Positions 36,001 to 50,200 of a stretch of 64,000 nucleotides of DNA are shown piece by piece (within the stretch, counting starts at the first letter, position 1; each line of letters begins with the position of its first letter). A program made the position numbers and the translations under genes. Where the stretch lies: NCBI GenBank assembly GCA_021397845.1, contig CM038046.1, positions 2,151,001 to 2,215,000 of the forward strand, in the 5' to 3' direction. The DNA is from Areca catechu. Taxonomy: Eukaryota; Streptophyta; Magnoliopsida; Arecales; Arecaceae. The notes below the pieces were generated by a model, which was given only the letters and a program-made list of their open reading frames with translations, ran no database searches and was not told the origin of the DNA.

Positions 36001-39000
36001 ATCTTGCTGTTTTTGACATCAATAACTGTTTCAGTATTGACTTCCTAGTTGTACAAAGTTATTAAGGACTTGTTGATAATTATGTCATTGTTAGGTATTT
36101 GAATTTTTATCTTTTATAGCGTCTAGCCATTGGCATCTTTCCTATGGAATATTGCCCTTGTTTTACTAATTTTTTACAGTGCATGTCCTATCCATTGCCC
36201 ATCGGGCTTAAAGTATGATTCTATGTTCCATGAATGGTCGATGGTCTGCCTTTTTCAAGTTGTGTTAAATTCCTGGTAAGCAATTTGAGGTAGGAGAGCG
36301 AGGTGTTAAAATGCAAGTTGGATTGAATGCCAACTTTAATGGTAATGTAATTGATGCTCATGCTATGAGAAGCTAGCCATCTAATTGGTGATTGAAAAAA
36401 TACTTCTGGCCTACATGAAGAGAGAATATGACAAGACTATGCTGTTTTTAGCAATTTGTTCTCTTTTACAAAGTTAAATTTTAGACTTTTGCTGTTTCAG
36501 ATGTGCCTCATGATATCTCATCACAATTATGTCAAAATTCCAAATATGTGATATTTTTGTTCCACAGTTGCAGGTTTAATTTCAACCAAAACTTTTATAG
36601 AAGCTTTTGTTATGTTTTTTAAATGGTTTTTGAATGATTTGGTATAGTTTCTTGTGGAAGACAAGTTTTCAACATTCGTTTTTGTATGTATAATAACAGA
36701 GGAATTCCTAGTACTTGCAACCCTTCTGTACATGTATAGCATGCTTAGGATATGTTTGGCATGGTTTTCTTTTGCAGTTTGTGCTTTTCATGTGCTATTT
36801 TTTAAACTGTCAATGTTGACCTATCTCTATTTTAACCAGGATGTTTGTGTTGCTGGCAAGTACCAATCACACATGATGTTTAACACAAAATAGTAAAATA
36901 GTTGGTATATTTTTTTTCAGGTTGTTGGGTTATGAAGGACTAGAAGTAATCAATCCTGAAGGGGGCACAGAGGATGCAGAGGCTGAAGCTCAAAGAGGAA
37001 GATGGAAGCAGGAGGTGTTGCTTTGTTTAATTGCTGTGACATTTCTCCTGATGCATTACTGTTTACTTATTTCAAATGATCAATTGCTTATTTTGATGAA
37101 GCTTATATTTGCTCTAAGTATGATGGGATAATGTTAACTCGTGCTTATTTTCTTTGCATTTAATAATGTTATGCCAAAGGCTGCATATGATAAAGTCAGA
37201 ATAGATGTTGAAAGTGCTATAATATGGAATTAAACATAAGAGATGCCATTATTGTCATGTGCATTGTTCTTATTACTTATGTTTTTGCTATCTGAAATTT
37301 ATCAAATAGATCATGCATATCCAAAAAGCAAATATATTCAGCTTGGTGATTGTTAATAGGCCTCCAGTCATGAGAACTACAGAAAGTATCTGTCTAATTG
37401 ATGTATGAACATACTTAACCTGAGAAGATATGGAGCACGAAGATACTATCTATTGTAAGCAGGCTACATCTCTTTACGTTGTCAGTAATTCATAGTTGTG
37501 AACGAAGTATGATGCTAGATATAAACCTAGGATAGGTTTTTGTCTATGATCAGCACAGGGTCAAATTACTCAAATGTGCACGTTGTTAATGTAGTTATTA
37601 TTATGTATTATTATTGTCCAGTATGCCTTGCACTTTGGAATTTGAATTTGATGTAGAAAACAAGTTTGGCATGCTTGAAATTCTGCATTGTGATTTTTTA
37701 GGAGCATTATCTTTTATTGTATTGGGTGTATATGCCAAAGATCATTCCAAAATTGTGGCCAAGGCTTGTTTCCGGCCAAATTGATTTTAAATAATTAAGA
37801 ACCTACCATAGTTTGCCATACCGCCATGAACCGCTAGGTACGGGGTATCTCATAACATCCTGATGGTACAGGGTATCTCGTGCCCGTCTCGTATATGGTG
37901 TCTCATATCATACCGACACTCGGCACACTATTTCACATTGTACTAAACTACATACCGATACTATAATATGATGGTATTGGTATGGAATCTGGTACTAAGA
38001 CAGTGAACCTTGGAACCTTCTACATATAATAGGCCTTTTTCATTTTTCTAAAAGAACCCTGCAAATTGCTTGAGTAACACCAGGGAAAAAAGATAGCCTA
38101 CTTATAAAGATGATTATTAGGCATAGATTTGACAACCTTATTGTGGGTAACTATTGACATGTAGCTGTTTAAAGCATGGATTGTTATCCTGATATCTAAG
38201 TGTTTAACATCTGGAGAGATTTTCTCTAAGAACTAATTTCACACACCTTGTAGGTAACCATTGACTTTTGATTGTTTAAAACATGGATTGCTATCCAGAT
38301 ATTTAAATGTTTAACATACACATATATGCATACATGCGTGCACCCACATTGTATATGTATGTATACATATACGTATATACATATATAGACATACATACAT
38401 ACGTACATAGACACATACATACATACATGCATACATGGACATACATACATATATAAATATACGTGCATACATAGACACATATGTACATACATAGACATAC
38501 ATGTGTACATAGATATATACATACGTACATACATAGACATGTACATAGACACATACGTACATACGTAGACATACATGCATTCAGACACATACGTACATAC
38601 ATACATAGACATACATGCATACATAGACACATACATACGTACATACATAGACATACATGCATACATAGACATACATACGTACATAGACATACATGCATAC
38701 ATAGACACATACATGCATACATAGACACATACGTACATACATAGACACACATGCATACATAGACACATACGTACATACATAGACACATGCATACATAGAC
38801 ACATACATACATGCATACATAGACACATACATCCATACATAGACACATAGATACATATATAGACATACATGCATACATAGATACATACATACGTACATAT
38901 ATAGACATACATGCATACATAGACACATACATACGTACATACATAGATGCTTACATACATACATAGACACATACCTACATATGTACATAGACACACATAT

Positions 39001-41141
39001 GTACAGAGATACACATACATGCCTACATATGTACATATATACATACATACCTATGTACGTACGCATACGCATACATACCTACATACGTACATAGATACAT
39101 ACACATACGTACATACACAGACATTGATACATACGTACGTACACAAACATATACACAGTTACATAGACATACATACATACATTGATGCATACCTATGTGC
39201 ATATGTACATTGACACATACCTACGTGCGTGTGTGTATGGACAGACACGTACGTACGTATCTAGACAAACAGACAGACACATACATACCTACGTACATAG
39301 ACACATACATAGACATATGTACATAGACACATACATACCTACATACATACGTACATAGACACATACCTACGTGTGTATGTACATGGATAAACAGGTACGT
39401 TTATAGACATACCTACGTGTGTATGTACATGGACAAACACAAACGTACGTGCCTAGATAGACAAACACATACATACCTACGTACATAGACACATGCATAC
39501 ATAGACATTCGTACCTATACACATACATACCTATGTACATACGTACATAGACACATACCTACATTCATATGTACATAGATAAACATGTATGTACGTACGT
39601 AGACAGGCACACACATACATACATACCTAGACAAGCACACACGTACATAAGTAGACAGACATATATCTACGTACATATACACATGCCTAGATATGTACAT
39701 ACATATACATGTGCCTGGATACGCACGGACATAGACCCATGCTTGAATACGTATGAACATAGACACGTGCCTGGATACATACGAACACAAGACACGTGCC
39801 TGGATACATTCGAACATAAGACACGTGCCTGGATATGTACGGATATAAGACATGTGCATGGATATGTACGGACATAAGACACGTGCATGGATATGTACGG
39901 ACATAAGACACGTGCCTAGATATGTACATACGTAGACACATGCGTACCTACATACGTACGTAGACACATGCGTACCTACATATGTACGTAGACACATGCA
40001 TACCTACAGACAGACACATACACACCTACATACCTACAGATATAGGCATACATAACCTACATATCTATGTTGACATGCACATGTACGTACATAGACACAT
40101 ACACGTACCTATATAGACACAAGCACATACCTATATAGACATACACATGTACATAGATACATACCTACATTCATACATATGCATGCACATAGACATGTAC
40201 GCATGCATGCACATGGACACGTACATACATACCTACTTACATAGACATGAACAGATGTACATAGCTATGTACATAGACACAAATACCTACATCGTACATA
40301 GACATATACACATGTACGTACATAGACACATACATACATACCTATGTACATAGATACATATATTTCTACATACCTACATAGAAACATATACACATGTACG
40401 TAGACACATACATACCTATATACCTACATAGACACATAAACATGTATGTATATAGACATATACGTACGTACGCACAGACACATACCTGCATACATGGACA
40501 CATGCCTACATATGTACATACATGGGTACTTATGTATGAACACAGGCACCCCTACATATGTACATACATGGGTACTTATGTATGAACACAGGCACATACG
40601 TATGTATGTATGCTTATACATATGTACGTACGCTTATAGATACGTACACAGATATATACGTACATAAACACATATACATCTACATACATATGTACAGACA
40701 CACACCTACATACCTACATACATAAACACATGTATATGTACACACGTGGACATACGTGTGTACGTGTGCACATAGACACATGCGCACATACATATACCTA
40801 CGTACGTATGTATGCACATAGATACATATGTACATACGTATGTACATGTGCACATAGACACATACATACGTACGTGCGCATATAGGCACACATACATATG
40901 TACGTGCACATATAGACACATACCTACGTATGTAGACTTATATATGTATGTACATGCATATGTATCGATACATACCTACGTACATAAACACATACCTACA
41001 TACGTACATATATACATAGTCACATACGTACATAGATATGTACATAGAAATACCTACATACATGTCTACATATGTATATAGGTACATACATATCTCTATC
41101 TATATATATATAGATATATGTCTACATATGTATATAGATAC

Positions 41142-41200
<59 letters not shown>

Positions 41201-44200
41201 CATATGTACATATTCATACACAAACATATATGCACATGCAAACATGCATGTATACTCACATACACATACACATATATATGTGTGTGCGTGCGTGTATGTA
41301 TGGGGTGCAATCGAGTCAAGCCAAGTTGAATAGTTGGAAGCTTGAGCTCGACTTGATTTAAAATACTTTGGCTCGAAACTCAACTCAAGATCAATCGATT
41401 GTTAATATCTCAAGTTTGAGCTAGGCTTGACGAAAAATAGGCAAAATTCAAGATTTTGGTTGTTTAAAACATGGATTGTTATGCTGATATTTAAATTTTT
41501 AACATACATATTGTTGCCGCCAAGACCGTCGTGGCCCATAGTTGCTGTCGGCGCCGGAGATGCGCTCCCCCTGCCGCCCGGCCGTCCTGGGCTCCCGGAC
41601 CTCCGCGCTGGGTGTGGACGCCTCGCTGCCCGGCGGTCCTCCGCTCCCGGACCTGCAAGACAAGGGTTAGAGATCCAGGCCGGGGTTTTCGGCGGGGGCA
41701 CTCCGACGATCAAGTCAGTGACGATCTAGGGGAACAGATCCTCCTGGTCGGGCCCCTCTTGATGGACTCCGCACTAGGAGTGGAAAATGTGTGCGAAGGT
41801 GAAAACATCGTAGGGGGAGAGTGATAGCGAGGATAGAGGGGTGCCCTGTTCATCCGCCTCTTCTTGTATCCCTCGTTTTCCTTCAACTATGGTGGTAACG
41901 GCGCTTCACCCTCTTGGTCGGGCTTGCGCTTGTGCTCATGGTGGTGGTAGTGCCATGCCCCTCTTGCTGGTGGGGGTTGCACTCCCTTTTTTCTTTTTTC
42001 TGGCTTGTGTTTTTTTTTTCCTGTGTGTTGGAGTTGTTGTGTTACTTCTGAGTTTGTTGCATACTAGGTTACCGTTGGGCGCTTGTCTCGGGATCCCCAC
42101 CGGGCTGTCGGGATCTCCATCGGGCTGTCAGGCACATGTGGCGGTGTCCCGAGGAGTCTTTCCTGATTCATGATAAGGAGAGTTGTCAGGCGCTCCGGCA
42201 CTCCTCTTGGTTGTCTCATTCCGGGAAACTTATCAGTGCCTCGATTGGCGGGTCGTCGCCCGCGGGATTCGAATCTTCCAGTTGGCTTTTTTTCTTGGGC
42301 GATTTGAGTGGTTGGTGAGGAGTGTGGCGTCTCGATCAATGTGCTGCTTGCCTTTCTGGTGTAACTGGCGGTCGCAGGTGGTCAGTACGGCCTGGAAGGC
42401 GCTTTAGTGCAGTCCTCGGGCGGCTCGCCGGTGTTCTGGGCTGGTGAGGACCTCGTCCGGGCCGGGGTCGAGCTGGGACGGCAGGACTCGCTTCGACCTA
42501 GACGCTCCGAGCTTGCGGGGGCGCCTTGGTGGAGGAGGGCAGAGTGCGGGCCCGGTCCGAAGGGCGCGCGCTCGGAGAGACTCCACATCGGCGGGTGAGC
42601 GCTGGGCTCAACCTCGATCGCAGGGCACTAACCTCTGAGGGTCTCACTCCGGAGGGTGGAAGGCGGACCCGGTCCAGAGGGCGCGCGCTCGGAGAGGCTC
42701 CACATCGACGGGTGAGCTCTTGGCTCGACCTCGACCGCATGGAACTAGCCTCCGAGGGTCTCGATCTGGAGGGCGGAAGACGGATCCGGTCCAGAGGGCG
42801 CACGCTCGGAGAGGCTCCACATCGGCGGGTGAGCTCTTGGCTCAACCTCGACCGCAGGGCACTAGCCTCCGAGGGTCTCACTCTGGAGGGCGGAAGGCGG
42901 ACCCGGTCCAGAGGGCGCGCGCTCGGAGAGGCTCCACATCGGCGGGTGAGCTCTTGGTTCGACCTCGACCATAGGGCACTAGCCTCCGAGGGTCTCGCTC
43001 TGGAGGGCGGAAGGCAGACCCGGTCCAGAGGACGCGCGCTCGGAGAGGCTCCATATCGGCGGGTGAGCTCTTGGCTCGACCTCGATCGTAGGGCACTAGC
43101 CTTCGAGGATCTCGCTCTGAAGGGCGGAAGACGGCTCTGACCTAGGCATCTCGAGCTTGCGGGCACAACCTGGCGGAGGACTGAGCACGGCTTGTTGTTC
43201 TGAGGGAGCTCAGCTCGTAGTGGGATCCGGGTTAGAGAATCGATGTGACGTCTTTTCTTGACGTGGCGCCTACCGGTTCCTCCTCGTCAGCGATCCTATC
43301 ACATCATTTGCCCCCCACTCCCGAGGTCCGTTAGTGCGCGGCGCTCGAAGTGATTGCTGGCACTTCGGGAGCCAGCCCTACGGACTAATGCGGGGATGCC
43401 ATATGGCCATGTTCAAGGAGCAGTTAATATTGGTGCAGAATTCGGAGCGGCCGGGACGCCACTCTCGTCGATGGATAGCACGTGGCGTAGATTCGTTGGC
43501 GGAGGGGTTGGATCGGTACGAATCCCTCATGTCATTTCGAAATGAAAGGAGGGCCTTGCCCGAACCATCTATTCTTTTTGAATTCTCCGTGCCTGTCGCT
43601 GCCGCGCCCAAGCTTCTTCCTCCTTCCAGTCGTCCCGAATTTTCTAAGGCAATAGGTCAGCTTCTTCTCCCTTTTTCCCCGCTAGAATAGGGTTCTTTCC
43701 CAGGGTCTGGAGTCTTCTTTAGGTTGAGTCTTCTCTTCCATCCTCTACTCCAAGTCCTTCCTTCCCCTCGTTCTCGAGGATGTCCCGTTTTGGTCCGGGC
43801 TTCCGCCCCTCCACTGATCAGGGCGAGGCCGGTCCCTCCGAGCGGAGGCCGGTATCTTCTTCTTCTTCCTCTGACGGAGAGGAAGATGCAACTCGCTTTG
43901 AGCTCAGTAGGAGGCGTCCTCTTGGTCCGGTACTCATCAGGAAACCGGGATTTGGCCCTTCTTTGCCTCCTTCCGTCCCCGTCTCTGAGTCAATCCGGTC
44001 CACAAGTCTTGGTGGGGTCGCCTCGACGATCACTGCCGGGAAATTGAGGACCATCCGGGATGTCTATGGCATCCCTGCTTCCGTCCGGCTCATGATCCCC
44101 CAGCCGGGGGAACGGGTCACTTCTAGTGGCCCGGGCCGTCTTGCGTTTTATGAGGGGACCTTCTCTGGGGGTCTTCGATTTTCCTTCCATCCTTTCTTCC

Positions 44201-47200
44201 TGTCTGTCCTAGATAATTATCGTCTGGTCCCCGCACAGCTAGTGCTAAACGCCATTAGGGTCGTTTTTTCCTTCATTGTTCTTTGTCACCTCCATGGGTT
44301 CGTTGCCCACTTTTCCTTGTTCAGGGCTTTCTTTGCCTTGAAACGCCACCCAACCGAAGATGGGTGGTGGTCCTTGTCCTCCCGCTCGAAGGGCATCAAG
44401 TTCGAGCTTCCCTCTTCCATCAGGGGATGGAAGAGCAAGTTTTTCTTTGTTGAGGTCGAGGGGATCGACTGGGTCTGGAGCGATCCGGACAAGTCTTCCA
44501 ACCGAAATTCTGTGGTCGATACGGCTGACCGGGATGATTACGAGCAGCTCCACACCTCCCAGATTCCTCCTCTGGAGGTCCTGTTGTCTGAGCAGAACCT
44601 TGCCGACTCCAGGGTCAACCCAACGAATGGGTTGGGTGAGTTCGACCTGAACTTTTCTTTTCTTTTTTTCTTGCACTTCTTGCACTTCTTGCACTACTCC
44701 CCACAGATTCTAACTGTTGTGTGGTCTGCATGCAGGAATGATCTTTTTCGAGAATGACCTCCTGGCAATCACCAAGAAGAGGCCGCCGACCGGGCTGGTC
44801 GGGGAGCCTTCGTCGAGGCGGGCACGGAGTGAGAGCGCCCCTGCGGCCGCCCCCACGGTGGTGATCGATCTAAGCTCGGCAGCTCCAGCGGGTCTAGGTT
44901 CAGAGGTGTCCCGCGCTGCCCCTGTGCCGGTGGAGAGGGCAGTTTCCGCGACACCAAGGCCAGCCCAGCAGACCCCCGCTGTAGAGCCTAAGGTAGTCGT
45001 CCGGGCGAGGGCCGCGGCTGCTGCCGCTGCACCCTGCCATCCTCCGAGTCCGCCCGTCGCCGACGTCAGGGGTGAGGAGATCCGGGCTGCGCCCATGGCC
45101 ACGACGGAGGTGCTGCCTGCACCGGCACCAGCTTCTCAGTCTGCCCCCCAGGGTCCTTCAGTCAGCGCGGCAAGGCCGCCCGCCCCCGGAGAGGGCAGGA
45201 GGGAGGAGGCACGACGCCACCTCCTCTTCAGGATGGGGCCGGAGAGCTCTTTCCTCCGGAGCCCCGAGTTGGCCGAGCATATAATGGATTTCTCAATCCA
45301 GCTATGCGACCGGCAAGAGATGGCCAAGATACGGCTAGCCGACGTTATCAGCAACATCTTTCCCCAGCTGTGCTTGGTGAGCTATCCCCCCTTTCTTTTC
45401 TTTCTCTTTTTTTTTTTTTTGCTGACCTCTTTTCATGTTGCAGATCGATGCCGAGGCCCTCTACATCAAGGGCCGCTACCAGAGCTGGGAGCGTCTCGAG
45501 CGGCAGCAAGCCGTCGAGATCGAGTCTTTGAAGGCCGACCTAAAGGGGAAGGTCGGGGCAAACGGGGTCCTTGAGTCGAAGGTCAAGGACCTTGAGAAAG
45601 AGCTCACCGATGCTGAGGGGTGAGCGAAGGGACTCCTGACGGCTCGTGACCTGGAGCGGAGCCGTTCGAAGAAGGCGATCGACGACCTCTCCGTCGTCGA
45701 GAAAAAACTGAACTGGTACAGTGCCGAGGTCGATCGGCACAAGGAGATCGCCCGAGCTGCCCAGGCGGAGCTGGCAGCTGTGAAGGAGAAACTTGCTGCT
45801 GCTGAGAAGGCGGCAGAGATGGCAGCCAACTCGGCGGAGGCAGCCAGGTTGGAGGCCGCCGAGTCGAAAAGGGTGGCCGCTGCGGCCATAAAGGGTGCTG
45901 AGGACGCCGTCACCAAATTCAAGGCTTCGGAGGACTTCGTCGCTGAAATCCAGCAGATGGCGTCGGATTCCTTTTATAAGGGTTTCATGTATCTACACGG
46001 CCGGGTGGAGGCGCTTATCCCTGTCAAGGACCGTGGCTGCCTCAGGTATCCTTCGGTCTCGGAGGCGGAGGCTGACGAGGAGGTCGCCGCGGGAGCCGTG
46101 GGCCTAGAGCCCTCGACACCAGCTGAGGGTGATCCTCCCGGAGTTAGGGCAGCTCAGCTAGAGACTTCTCGGCCTCAGGATCCAGCAAAGAGACCGGCCG
46201 GCGTGGAGTGACCCTTTTCTTCCTTGCTTTGTTTGGTACTTTTGTTTCTTATATTCAGTTAGGGTCACCCGGCATGTCGGGGGCCTAGAAAATACTTGTA
46301 ATTTGTGTTCAGTTAATGAAACTTAAGTTTCTTTGCCATCTATTTTCTTTCACTCCCTTCTCTTTTCTTCCTTTCCTCTTTTCCTTTTTTTTTTTTTTTT
46401 TTGGGAGATCAGAGAGAAGGGCTGCACCTTGCTTGGGGCCAAGTTATGACACTTGAGAGCTGCTGGGCTCGAAGGTGTTGTTGACTGAGAGCCATATGGC
46501 TCGGAGGTCCCTTGGCCGGAGATCTGAGCTCCGGTCTTGAGTGGGCGTCCTGGAGCTGGGCTCAGGGATGTTGGTGACCGAGAGCTGCTTGGCTCGAAGT
46601 TCTCTTGGCCGGAGATCTGAGCTCCGGTCTTAAGAAGGCGTCCTGGATCTGGGCTCGGGGACGTTGGTGACTGAGAGCTGCTTGGCTCGAAGTTCTCTTG
46701 GCCGGAGATCTGAGCTCCGGTCTTGAGAAGGGAAAATGGTAGCTTCGATGATGCTTTATTTTCCTCTTATTCTCTCTTTCACCCCCCCTTCTCCTCTTTC
46801 TGTCTTTTTGATGTATGGGAGATCAAAGAGGGTGCCTCACCTTGCGTGGGGCTGAGTTGTTAGACTTCGGCACCAGCAAGCTAGGCGCAAGTTGATGGCA
46901 CTCGAAGGCTGCTGGGCTCGGAGGTCTCTTGAGTGTGGAAAGTGGTAGCTTCGATGTTGTATTTTCCTCTTGTTCTCTCTTTCTTTCCTTCCCCTCTCTT
47001 CTTTCTTTTTCTTCTTCTTCTTTTTTTTTTTTTTAGAGTGGGGAGATCAGAGAAGAGGATGTTGGTTGTGCCCCCATCTTGTTCTCTTTCTTTCCTTCCC
47101 CTCTCGTCTTCTTTTCGAGTGGGGAGATCAGAGAAGGGGGTTGCCGGGCTCCCCCTTTTGTTCTCTTTCTTTCCTTCCCCTCTCGTCTTTTTTTCGAGTG

Positions 47201-50200
47201 GAGAGATCAGAGAAGGGGTTATCGGTCTTGATTGCCTTGGAGCTAGGCTCGAGGCCTTCCTGGACGTGGAGCTAGGCTCGGGTCCAGGGGTTGCCTGAGA
47301 TCTTGGCTCAGATTTTTGGTGCCTTGGAGCTAGGCTCAAGGCGTTGATGGGAGCTACGTGGCCCCATGATCTCTTGGCATCTCGGAGCTGGGCTCGGAGA
47401 CGTTTGAGATGGTGAGCGGCTTGGCTCGAAGGTCTCTTGGCTGGAGATCTGAGCTCCGGTCTTGAGCTGATGTCTTGGAGTTGGGCTCGGGGATGCTTGA
47501 GTTTGGGAGCTATGTGGCTCGAAGATTCTTTGACGTCCTAGGGCTGGGCTCGGGGATGCCTGGAGTTTGGGAAGAGCTGGGCTCGAGGACGTCGTCGGTT
47601 GAGAGCGGCGTGGCTCCATGATTCTTTGGCCGGAGGTTTGAGCTCCGGTCTTGGATCAGCGTCCTGGAGCTGAGCTCGGGGATGTTGAGATTTTCCTGCA
47701 AGACAAATAGAAACTTGCACGAGGAAAAAATCATTATTATTATCATTGCTGGAAAACCTTACATTATTGATAGTATTTCTGCAAGTTGCAGGCATTCCAT
47801 GTTCTGGGGAACCTGATGCTGCTGAGGTCTTCGAGGTAGTAGGCCCCTTGTGAGAGGGCTTCAGCCACATTGTAGGGGTCTTCCCAGTTCGAGGAGAGTT
47901 TGCCGCACTCCCTAGGCTGGGACGCCTCCGCCCGCCGTAGCACCAGGTCTCCGGGCTTAAAAGCTTTTATCCGGATGCAGGCGTTGTAGTATCGGGCCAC
48001 TCTTTGCCAGTAGGCCGCCATCCGCAGGCGGGCTTTGTCCCTCGTCTCTTCAAGAAGGTCCAGGTTGAGCAGGAGATGCGTCGAATTCCGCGCTTCATCA
48101 TATTGCTGAACCTGCAACGTGGGCACGCCGAGCTCGACTGGGATGACCGCTTCGGCACCGAAGACGAGGCTGAAGGGCGTTTCATTAGTCGCCGTCCTGG
48201 GCGTTGTGTGGTAGGCCCACAAGACGCTCGGGAGTTCTTTTGCCCACATGCCCTTAGCTTGGTCTAGCATGGTCCGGAGTCCTTGAAAGATGGTTCGATT
48301 GGTCACCTCGGCTTCGCCGTTCGTTTGGGGGTGAGCCACCGAGGTGAACCGGTGTTGGATGCCGTGCGCTGCGCAGAATTTTTCGAACTCGCGGTTGTCA
48401 AACTGTCGCCTGTTGTCGGTGATGACACAACGGGGGAACCTGAAGCGGCAGATAATTGACTTCCAGAAGAACTGGCGGACATTGGCTTCCGCGATTCGAG
48501 CTAGCGGCTCCGTCTCGACCCACTTGGTGAAGTAGTCGATCACCACCAGCAGGAATTTTTGTTGCCCTGGTGTTGGGGGGAACGGTCCCAGGATGTCCAT
48601 TCCCCTTCGCCCACTGGGCAAAGGGCCAAGGGGCTGAGCGGATCCCACTACCGAGCTGAGCTGAGCTGAGCTCCCTCAGAAGAAGCCGTGCTCAGTCCTC
48701 CGCCAGGTCGTGTCCGCAAGCTCGGGACACCTAGGTCGGAGCCATCTTCCACCCTCTAGAGCGAGACCCTCGGAGGCTAGTGCCCTGCGGTCGAGGTCGA
48801 GCCAAGAGCTCACCCGCCGATGTGGAGCCTCTCCGAGCGCGCGCCCTCTGGATCGGGTCCGCCTTTCGCCCTCCAGAGCGAGACCTTCGGAGGCTAGTGC
48901 CCTACGGTCGAGGTCGAGCCAAGAGCTCACCCGCCGATGTGGAGCCTCTCCGAGCGCGCGCTCTCTGGACCAGGTCCGCCTTCCGCCCTCCAGAGCGAGA
49001 CCCTCGGAGGCTAGTGCCCTGCGGTCGAGGTCGAGCCAAGAGCTCACCCATCAATGTGGAGCCTCTCCGAGCGCGCGCCCTCTGGACCGGGTCCGTCTTC
49101 CGCCCTCCAGAGCGAGACCCTCGGAAGCTAGTGCCCTGCGGTCGAGGTCGAGCCAAGAGCTCACCCGCCGATATGGAGCCTCTCCAAGTGCGTGCCCTCT
49201 GGACCGGGTCCGCCTTCCGCCCTCCGAGGTAAGACCCTCGGAGGTTAGTGCCCTGCGGTCGAGGTCGAGCCCAGCGCTCACCCGTCGATGGGGAGCCTCT
49301 CCGAGCGCGCGCCTTCCGGACCGGGCCCGCACTCTATTCTCTTCCACCAAGGCGTCCCCGCAAGCTCGGAGCGTCTAGGTCGGAGCGAGTCCTGCCGTCC
49401 CAGCTCGGCCCCGGCCCGGACGAGGTCCTCACCAGCCCAGAACACCGGCGAGCCGCCCGAGGACTGCACTGAAGCGCCCTCCAGGCCGTACTGACCACCT
49501 GCGACCGCCAGTCACACCAGAAAGGCAAGCAGCACGTTGATCGAGACGCCATACTCACCAACCACTCAAATCGCCCAAGAGAAGAAGCCAACTGGAAGAT
49601 TCGAATCCCGCGGGCGGCGGCCCGCCAATCGAAGCACTGACAAGTTTCCCGGAGTGAGACAACCAAGAGGAGTGTCGGAGCGCCTGACAACTCTCCTTAT
49701 CATGAATCAGGAAAGACTCCTCAGGATACTGCCGCATGCGCCTGACAGCCCGGCGGGGATCCCGAGACAAGTGCCCAACGGTAACTTAGTTTGCAACAAA
49801 CTCAGAGGTAACACAACTCCAACACACAGGCAAAAAAAAACCCAAGCCAGAAAAAAGAAAAAAGGAAGGAGTGCAACCCCCACCAGCAAGAGGGGCATGG
49901 CACCACCACCACCACGAGCACAAGCGCAAGCCCGACCAAGAGGGCGAAGCGCCGTTACCACCATAGTTGAAGGAAAACGAGGGATACAAGGAGAGGCTGA
50001 GGAACAGTGCACCCCTCTGTCCCCGCTATCACTCTCCTCCTACGACGCTTTTACCTTCGCACACATTTTCCACTCCTAGTGAGGAGTCCATCAAGAGGGG
50101 CCCGACCAGGAGGATCTGTTCCCCTGGATCGTCACTGACTTGATCGTTGGAGTACCCCCGCCGGAAACCCTGGCCCGGGTCTCTAACCCCTGTCTTGCAG

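Larger units (their letters stand above)
38268..41447. repeat. First unit of a large tandem duplication in ORP intron 2
   Basis: The order (GTTTAAAACATGGATTG segment, CATA minisatellite, GGGGTGCAAT MITE start with GAAAAATAGGCAAAA) occurs twice: here and, interrupted by the 8.8-kb insertion, at 41448-51145. The second unit therefore supplies the filled site and the first the empty one. Confidence 0.85.

Noticed and set aside
38226..39072. 270-residue Cys/Met/Tyr/Val-rich protein
   Set aside because: A pure translation of CATA-type minisatellite in an intron; overlapping frames on both strands look alike.
42498..43166. 200+ residue open frames in the left arm, with mirror frames at 48676-49378
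   Set aside because: Same 117-bp repeat artefact inside LTR arms.
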